This document shows, piece by piece, positions 58,665-64,000 of a stretch of 64,000 nucleotides of DNA. The stretch's first letter is position 1. Each line of letters opens with the position of its first letter. The stretch comes from Candidatus Ligilactobacillus avistercoris (lineage in GTDB: Bacteria > Bacillota > Bacilli > Lactobacillales > Lactobacillaceae): the NCBI GenBank assembly GCA_019119415.1, contig DWXB01000010.1, positions 62,001 through 126,000 on the forward strand, read 5' to 3'. Position numbers and translations under genes: made by a program. The notes beneath the pieces are model-generated. The model ran no database searches. It saw only the letters and a program-made list of their open reading frames with translations, and was not told where the DNA came from.

Positions 58665-59852
58665 CTAATTTAAATACTCATTTCGTCCTATAAAATCCTT
58701 TAACCGCCCCATCGCCTTTTTTATCTGGGAAAGTTGGGTGGCATACGATAACCTGACGTATCCTTCTCCCCCGGGACCAAAAATTTGCCCCGGAATGCAC
58801 CCGACGCCTGCCTGATATGCTAGTTTCAGGGCAAATTTCCGATCATCCGTACCGTATCGTTCAGGAACACGCATAAACAGGTAGAATGCTCCCCGCGGTT
58901 GGATGTATGAAATGTCCATTGCTGTTAGCGCTGCTGTAAGAAACTGCTGTCGTTTGTAATACCGGGAGCGGGCCCCCTTCACCGCCCGTTCATCCCGGTA
59001 CGCCTGAACAGCCGCGTACTGGGCGGGATTTGACGGCGCGGTGACAAGGTACGAGTGCAACTTGGCAATTTCCCGCATTAAATCCTGCGGACCGACAACC
59101 GCCCCAACGCGGTAGCCGGTCATCGCGTGTGACTTTGACAAGCCAGTTACCACAATAGTCCGTTCCGGAATAAACCGCGCTAATGAAACGTGCGAATGGT
59201 TATACGTCAGTTGCCCGTAAATTTCATCGGCAATGGCAATTAGGTGGTGCGCCCTAATCACCTGAGCAAGTGCCCGCATTTCCTGAGCCGAGTACGTTAT
59301 TCCGGTTGGATTGTGCGGATAATTAAGGATAATTGCCCGTACATTTGGGTGTTGCCTGAGTTCTTCATCCAGACGCGGTGCAGTTAATTTAAACCGTTCA
59401 GGGGCAGTATTAACTGAAACGGGCTGAGCCCCAACAAACTTCAACATGGGAATATATAATGGGTATGCTGGAGTGGGCACGATTACCTGGTCCCCCGGGT
59501 TAAACACCGCCATAATCGCGGCGGCCAATCCCTCAGTCGACCCAACGGTTGTAATAATCTCGGTCGCCGGATCATAATCAACTTGTTGCGTTTTGACCAT
59601 AAATGCCGCAACTGCTTGGCGTAACGAAAGAATGCCTGCAGCCGCGGAATAATGGGAATGATTCCGCCAAATGCTCATGGTTGCTGCCACCTTAACGCTC
59701 AGGGGCGTCTTCAAATCCGGCTCCCCCACCGTCAACTTAATCAGGTGGGGAATTGAGGCAATCTGATTATTAAAGGCCCGAATCCCTGCGGGTTGAAGGT
59801 TAGCCAACACCCGGTTGGTTTGGGATGAAACGTCCTTACCTAATAAAACCAT
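58665..59852 (-). CDS. patA: Probable N-acetyl-LL-diaminopimelate aminotransferase
   Basis: A 395-residue fold-type I PLP aminotransferase. KLTVGEPDLKTP, AAGILSLRQAVAAF, YPHNPTGITYS, DEIYGQLTY and the Schiff-base Lys in VTGLSKSHAMTGYRVG (near 235) are clear. General family members include aspartate aminotransferases, but its place among the DAP genes, which lack another transaminase, points to N-acetyl-L,L-DAP aminotransferase. GGGGGAAGGAGA precedes the ATG, 12 bases after dapB. Confidence 0.88.
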   Translation of the reverse strand: MVLLGKDVSSQTNRVLANLQPAGIRAFNNQIASIPHLIKLTVGEPDLKTPLSVKVAATMSIWRNHSHYSAAAGILSLRQAVAAFMVKTQQVDYDPATEIITTVGSTEGLAAAIMAVFNPGDQVIVPTPAYPLYIPMLKFVGAQPVSVNTAPERFKLTAPRLDEELRQHPNVRAIILNYPHNPTGITYSAQEMRALAQVIRAHHLIAIADEIYGQLTYNHSHVSLARFIPERTIVVTGLSKSHAMTGYRVGAVVGPQDLMREIAKLHSYLVTAPSNPAQYAAVQAYRDERAVKGARSRYYKRQQFLTAALTAMDISYIQPRGAFYLFMRVPERYGTDDRKFALKLAYQAGVGCIPGQIFGPGGEGYVRLSYATQLSQIKKAMGRLKDFIGRNEYLN

Positions 59853-59864
59853 TCTCCTTCCCCC

Positions 59865-60638
59865 CTATAATAGGTTTTCTAACCCAACAACCATGTGATC
59901 GAGGGCAGTGACCTTCTGAAGGGCAATGCGCACTCCAGCCATGAAAGACTCCCGGTCAAAGGAATCCTGCCGAATCGTCAATGCTTCTCCCGGAGCACCA
60001 AACAACACCTGCTCGTGGGCCACGTACCCTGGCAACCTAACCGCATGGACCGGGACGCCATCATATGATGCACCCCGCGCTGCCAGGTTCTCCGCCTGCA
60101 CATTGGGGTGTTGCTTCCGGGCAGCAGCAATCGCTCTGGCCGTTGCAATCGCAGTACCGGACGGCGCATCCCGCTTGTCGGCATGGTGCATTTCCACTAC
60201 CTCCGCGTCGGGAAAATACTGCGCCGCAATCGCTGCAAACTTCATTAGTAAAACGGCGGAAAGCCCGAAGTTTGGCGCAATAATTCCTCCCCGGTGTAAC
60301 TGTGCAGCCCGGGTAATTAATTGCTGGCGGGCTGCTTCCGGCATTCCGGTCGTTCCTACCACCGGATACATTCCGTGATTCAGTGCAAACAACACGTTTT
60401 CAGTAACCGCCCCTGGAACGGTAAAATCAATCCAAATAGTTGCGTCCGTTTGGATTTCGGTTAATCGGGTAAACACGCGAACGCTCCCAGCTAAACCGTA
60501 GTCTGCAGGATTTTCACTGGTAGCAGTCGGGGAATAAACCGCGCTGACTTCAAAATTCGGCATTCGGTCAATCAGGTTGAGGACCTTTTCCCCCATTGCG
60601 CCGGTAAACCCGGCAACAAGCACCTTAGTTATTTTCAT
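59865..60638 (-). CDS. dapB: 4-hydroxy-tetrahydrodipicolinate reductase
   Basis: A 257-residue reductase of the DAP pathway. [20 protein letters not shown] is the NAD(P)H site, [17 protein letters not shown] and [15 protein letters not shown] follow, and [20 protein letters not shown] carries the catalytic His and Lys with DAPSGT. Its start lies in the end of dapA (14-base overlap), so the two are translationally coupled. Confidence 0.95.
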   Translation of the reverse strand: MKITKVLVAGFTGAMGEKVLNLIDRMPNFEVSAVYSPTATSENPADYGLAGSVRVFTRLTEIQTDATIWIDFTVPGAVTENVLFALNHGMYPVVGTTGMPEAARQQLITRAAQLHRGGIIAPNFGLSAVLLMKFAAIAAQYFPDAEVVEMHHADKRDAPSGTAIATARAIAAARKQHPNVQAENLAARGASYDGVPVHAVRLPGYVAHEQVLFGAPGEALTIRQDSFDRESFMAGVRIALQKVTALDHMVVGLENLL

Positions 60639-61578
60639 TGTGAGGGCCTCCTAGGTTAAGTAATAACGGATGAGTGAACGCATCTTCTGATAAACCCAAC
60701 GCTTCCGCCAACTGTGCTTGTTCCGCAGCTTCCAGCGGAACTAACGGTAACCGGACATTTGTTGTCGTACTGTTTTGCGCTGCTAATACCGTTTTGACCG
60801 GCGTGGGTGACGGGAACATAAACAGTGCCTCCATTCGTGGAGTCAGCCAGCGTTGAAGTTGCCCGGCCCGGGAAATGTTGCCGGCCATTAGTTCGTCATA
60901 CATCGCACGCATTTGTTCGCCGTAAACATGAGCAGCCACCGAAATAATTCCGTTGGCGCCGATTGTGCGGGCAGAAAGCGCCTGAACATCCTCGCCGCTA
61001 TATACCAAAAAATCGCTGGGGGTCTGGTCAACAATTTGTTCAAGTTTTTCTAACGAAGAACACTGCTTAATTCCAATAATCCCGGCAACGTTCGCTAACC
61101 GGGCAACCGTTGCGGGCTCCATTTCAACCCCGGTTCGTCCAGGAATGTCGTAAATCATTATTGGTAATTCGCTAGCCTGAGCAACGGCCGTAAAGTGGGC
61201 AACCATGCCCGCCTGGCTCGGCTTGTTGTAGTAGGGAACAACCACTAGCGCGGCATCAATGCCCGGAATGGCCGCCACTTCCCTGGTAAACGCAACGGTT
61301 TGGGCTGTATTATTGCTGCCGGTTCCCGCAATCACAACACCGCGGCCACCAACCATTTGTGCAAACCGTTGGTATAACGTCATTTTTTCGTCGTGGGTTA
61401 GCGTTGGCCCCTCACCGGTAGTCCCCCCGATGACAAACCCGCGGGTCCCCGTTGCCAGCAGGCGGTTAGTTAGTTTTTCCAGGGCGGCGTAATCAATTTT
61501 ACCTTCCGTAGTAAACGGTGTAATAATCGCGGTAATGATATCCGCCGCTTTAAACCGTGCTTTTAACTGTGTATTCAT
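60625..61578 (-). CDS. dapA: 4-hydroxy-tetrahydrodipicolinate synthase
   Basis: A 317-residue TIM-barrel aldolase condensing pyruvate and aspartate semialdehyde. [20 protein letters not shown] carries the Thr-Thr pair, [14 protein letters not shown] the Tyr, and [13 protein letters not shown] the Schiff-base Lys. A Tyr/Arg pair lies in [13 protein letters not shown]. The ATG at 61578 is preferred because AGGACGATTAGA precedes it and the family start follows; it lies one base after the deacetylase stop. Confidence 0.95.
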   Translation of the reverse strand: MNTQLKARFKAADIITAIITPFTTEGKIDYAALEKLTNRLLATGTRGFVIGGTTGEGPTLTHDEKMTLYQRFAQMVGGRGVVIAGTGSNNTAQTVAFTREVAAIPGIDAALVVVPYYNKPSQAGMVAHFTAVAQASELPIMIYDIPGRTGVEMEPATVARLANVAGIIGIKQCSSLEKLEQIVDQTPSDFLVYSGEDVQALSARTIGANGIISVAAHVYGEQMRAMYDELMAGNISRAGQLQRWLTPRMEALFMFPSPTPVKTVLAAQNSTTTNVRLPLVPLEAAEQAQLAEALGLSEDAFTHPLLLNLGGPHNENN

Positions 61579-61579
61579 T

Positions 61580-62731
61580 CTAATCGTCCTCCATTCTTGC
61601 ATTTAAAAAGTTCACCATTGCGCTTACTCCCGCACTTAACGCCGCTTCGTTCGGTGTGAACGTCGCGGAGTGAAGCGCAGCGTCCGTTCCCACTCCCAGC
61701 CAAAACATCGTCCCCGGGAACTTACTGAGCAGGAATCCGAAATCCTCCCCCGTCATTGCGGGCGGGGTCGGAATAAAGTTAATTTTAGGATTTTCCTTCA
61801 TATAATTAATGAACCGGCCAGTCAACTGATTGTTATTAATAACGGGCAGGTATCCTCCCTGACGCATCGCTAGGTCTGCCGTACAGTCAAAACTGGTTGC
61901 AATTCCGGCGCTAATGGCCTGTAACCGCCGCTTAATCTGAAGAATTGTTTCCTGTGTTAAACCCCTAATCGTCCCCGCAACGTGTGCTGTTCCAGCAATC
62001 ACGTTCCGGATTGTGCCAGCAGTGGCGCTACCAATCGTTACCACGCCACTCTTAAGCGGATCAATATTCCGCGCAACAATGGTCTGGGCTTGCATAATAA
62101 ACGCCGCCATTGCAACCGCCATGTCATTTGCCCGGTGGGGAAAGGCTGCGTGCCCCTGCTTCCCGTGAAGCGTTAGGTCAAACTCGGTTGTGCCGGCAAA
62201 GAGTGTCCCGCAACGGCAACCGATCGCACCAGCTGGCAGTTCTGGATTAACGTGCAGTCCGTAAAATTCAGTTGGCCGCCACTTTCCCGTAAACACGTCC
62301 AGGTCAAACGCCCGCTTCCCACCGAAATCCTGTTCCTCTGCCGGCTGGAAAAAGAACACCAGGTCGTCTTGCGGTTGATGTTCGCTAAAGTAACTCAAGA
62401 TTCCCAGGGCCACCGTCATGTGAAAATCATGTCCGCATGCGTGCATTCTGCCGGGAAACCGCGAAGCAAATGGCAACCCAGTTTCTTCGGTTACAGGAAG
62501 AGCATCGATATCCGCCCGGTAACCGATAATCCGGTGCGGCTCCTTACCTTGCACCCGCACCAGCAGGGCCGTTGGCAGTGCGGGAATTTCCCGTATTGTG
62601 AGGTACTGGTGGTTAAACGACTGAATCACCCTGAGCAGTAGTTCGTGCGTTTTTGTTTCATGAAGTGCCAGTTCCGGAATTTGGTGGAACTGACGCCGAA
62701 TTCGAATCAAATCATTACCCGTAAGTTCCAT
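61580..62731 (-). CDS. N-acetyldiaminopimelate deacetylase
   Basis: A 383-residue M20 metallo-amidohydrolase. [57 protein letters not shown] and [16 protein letters not shown] provide the metal ligands and catalytic Glu, and [20 protein letters not shown] ends the fold. Its place between dapH and dapA identifies the acetylated branch: it frees L,L-diaminopimelate from its N-acetyl form. It lies 4 bases after dapH. Confidence 0.9.
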   Translation of the reverse strand: MELTGNDLIRIRRQFHQIPELALHETKTHELLLRVIQSFNHQYLTIREIPALPTALLVRVQGKEPHRIIGYRADIDALPVTEETGLPFASRFPGRMHACGHDFHMTVALGILSYFSEHQPQDDLVFFFQPAEEQDFGGKRAFDLDVFTGKWRPTEFYGLHVNPELPAGAIGCRCGTLFAGTTEFDLTLHGKQGHAAFPHRANDMAVAMAAFIMQAQTIVARNIDPLKSGVVTIGSATAGTIRNVIAGTAHVAGTIRGLTQETILQIKRRLQAISAGIATSFDCTADLAMRQGGYLPVINNNQLTGRFINYMKENPKINFIPTPPAMTGEDFGFLLSKFPGTMFWLGVGTDAALHSATFTPNEAALSAGVSAMVNFLNARMEDD

Positions 62732-62735
62732 CGAT

Positions 62736-63446
62736 CTATCCCCTTAATCCATCTTCAAGCGCCGTCTTGTGCGCCGTTTTAGCATCTTTCCTTTTAATCA
62801 CCCGGGCGGGAACTCCCGCAACCACGGTGTTAGGAGCCACGTCGTGCGTGACTACCGCCCCCGCAGCAATCACTGAATCGTGGCCAACCCGCACACCCTC
62901 CAACACCACGGCATTGGCCCCGACCATGACGTTATCTTCAATAACTACTGGCTGGGCACTTGCTGGTTCAATTACCCCGGCTAAAACGCTTCCCGCACCA
63001 ATATGGCAGTGGCGGCCAACCTGGGCTCGGCCCCCCAGCACTACGCCCATATCAATCATCGTCTCCTCCCCGATTACGGCTCCAATATTAATAATGGCGC
63101 CCATCATAATTACCGCCCGGTCTCCGATTTCGACCTGGTCGCGGATAATTGCGCCAGGTTCGATTCGGGCATTCGTGTCAATATAATCCAGTAGCGGAAC
63201 CGCGCTGTTACGGGCAATCAATTCCACGTGGGTTGTTTCAATCACCTTGGTATGCGCCGTAATGAAGGGCTTAATCCTTCCCCAATCGCCGATCAAAATA
63301 GCCATGGTGGGCGTATGAAAAGCGGCGATTTCCGGGGGAAATGGAACGGTCGTAAACTTTCCCTGAAGATAAACCCGCACAGGGGTTGTCTTCGGAGCAT
63401 TCCCAATGTAGTCAATCATTTCCTGCGTACTCATTTGTTTCATCAT
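62736..63446 (-). CDS. dapH: Tetrahydrodipicolinate N-acetyltransferase
   Basis: A 236-residue left-handed beta-helix acyltransferase that acetylates tetrahydrodipicolinate with acetyl-CoA. The N-terminal domain [20 protein letters not shown] is typical. Hexapeptide repeats run from about residue 90 ([40 protein letters not shown]) to 215, ending [12 protein letters not shown]. The start overlaps the lysA stop by 4 bases (ATGA). Confidence 0.93.
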   Translation of the reverse strand: MMKQMSTQEMIDYIGNAPKTTPVRVYLQGKFTTVPFPPEIAAFHTPTMAILIGDWGRIKPFITAHTKVIETTHVELIARNSAVPLLDYIDTNARIEPGAIIRDQVEIGDRAVIMMGAIINIGAVIGEETMIDMGVVLGGRAQVGRHCHIGAGSVLAGVIEPASAQPVVIEDNVMVGANAVVLEGVRVGHDSVIAAGAVVTHDVAPNTVVAGVPARVIKRKDAKTAHKTALEDGLRG

Positions 63447-64000
63447 TCATTACTCCCTTCGTACGGTAAATCATTAGTTACGAGCTGCGCATAATTTTCG
63501 CGCTGAATTACTAGTTGCGCCCGGCCACGCTGCGCAAAAACAACTGCTGGCCGACAATTCCGGTTGTAGTTGGATGCCATTGAATACCCGTACGCCCCGG
63601 TAACGGGGACCGCGACAATATCACCGGCGGCCACCGGCGCAATCCGTAAGTCATCAACTAAGACATCCCCCGATTCGCAGTACTTGCCAACCAGACGAAC
63701 ATGTTGAGTCGCCGGCGCGGTGGGGCAAGCGGCATTTACCGCCGTGTAGCGGGCATTGTATAAGGCAGGGCGAATGTTATCCCCCATTCCCCCGTCGATG
63801 GCAACGTACGGCAACCTTCCGGGAACATGTTTTTCGCTCCCCACGGTATATAACGTTGTCCCGGCAGGCCCTACGAGCGAGCGTCCCGGTTCAACCCATA
63901 GCGCGGGGAGCGGTAAGTGCGCCTGGTCAAAGGCCCGCTTTACGGTAGTGGTTATTGTTGTAAGCATCGTTTTAAGCGGAACGGGATGATCATCTTCTGT
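63443..64000 (-). CDS. lysA: Diaminopimelate decarboxylase (partial, C-terminal part)
   Basis: The last 185 codons of a PLP enzyme that decarboxylates meso-DAP to lysine; the 5' part lies beyond the window's right edge and the frame is open to base 64000. [54 protein letters not shown] and [17 protein letters not shown] are diagnostic for the C-terminal beta domain. An internal ATG at 63967 is not the start. Upstream regulatory sequence (for example a lysine riboswitch) is outside the view. Confidence 0.95.
   Translation of the reverse strand, partial: TEDDHPVPLKTMLTTITTTVKRAFDQAHLPLPALWVEPGRSLVGPAGTTLYTVGSEKHVPGRLPYVAIDGGMGDNIRPALYNARYTAVNAACPTAPATQHVRLVGKYCESGDVLVDDLRIAPVAAGDIVAVPVTGAYGYSMASNYNRNCRPAVVFAQRGRAQLVIQRENYAQLVTNDLPYEGSNE

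Overview
This 64 kb window is a chromosomal stretch from a low-GC Gram-positive lactic acid bacterium. Gene order (gmk-rpoZ-coaBC-priA-fmt-rsmB-stp-stk-rsgA-thiN, rpmB-asp23-fakA-recG-plsX-rnc-smc-ftsY-ylxM-ffh-rpsP-khpA-rimM-trmD-rplS), a fairly high apparent GC for this group and protein character suggest a heterofermentative Lactobacillaceae member, most likely Limosilactobacillus (L. fermentum-like). The genus is inferred from gene content, not from a marker gene. No tRNA, rRNA, CRISPR array or intact insertion sequence is visible.

Layout. 1-1.7 kb: the 3' end of polC, a cluster of hairpin-forming tandem repeats, and an RNase Z-like metallo-hydrolase. 1.8-7.9 kb: an unusual metabolic island of two tandem paralogous MFS transporters followed by an acyl-CoA dehydrogenase and both electron-transfer flavoprotein subunits (EtfB, EtfA). 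8-10 kb: a PTS-type dihydroxyacetone kinase operon (dhaKLM) with a CcpA site. 10.2-12.4 kb: an exported DUF915 hydrolase, a family-2 glycosyltransferase and a small uncharacterised protein. 12.5-39.3 kb: a nearly unbroken housekeeping block on the + strand (nucleotide, CoA, translation, replication restart, Ser/Thr kinase signalling, lipid precursor synthesis, chromosome condensation, SRP, ribosome maturation).

39.4-56.2 kb is accessory and regulatory: a broken ABC transporter gene, a split Thr/Ser exporter (ThrE type), a LytTR/DUF3021 regulator pair with a recognisable operator, a Fic protein with two copies of a palindromic operator, a TetR/MFS efflux pair, a PgpA-like phosphatase, an alpha-galactosidase under apparent catabolite control, a complete Bce-type antimicrobial-peptide sensing and resistance module (response regulator, intramembrane sensor kinase, ABC ATPase, large permease), a Fur/PerR-box-associated dps, and small membrane proteins.

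56.3-57.5 kb holds xerS, preceded by a 28-bp dif-like site (11-bp arms, 6-bp centre). Right of this point every gene is on the minus strand (asd, patA, dapB, dapA, acetyl-DAP deacetylase, dapH, lysA: the acetylase branch of the diaminopimelate/lysine pathway). To the left nearly all large operons are on the plus strand. The dif-like site plus the strand switch suggests that this window spans the replication terminus.

The two most interesting items are the acyl-CoA dehydrogenase/ETF/twin-transporter island, which has no beta-oxidation partner here, and the structured repeat cluster behind polC.
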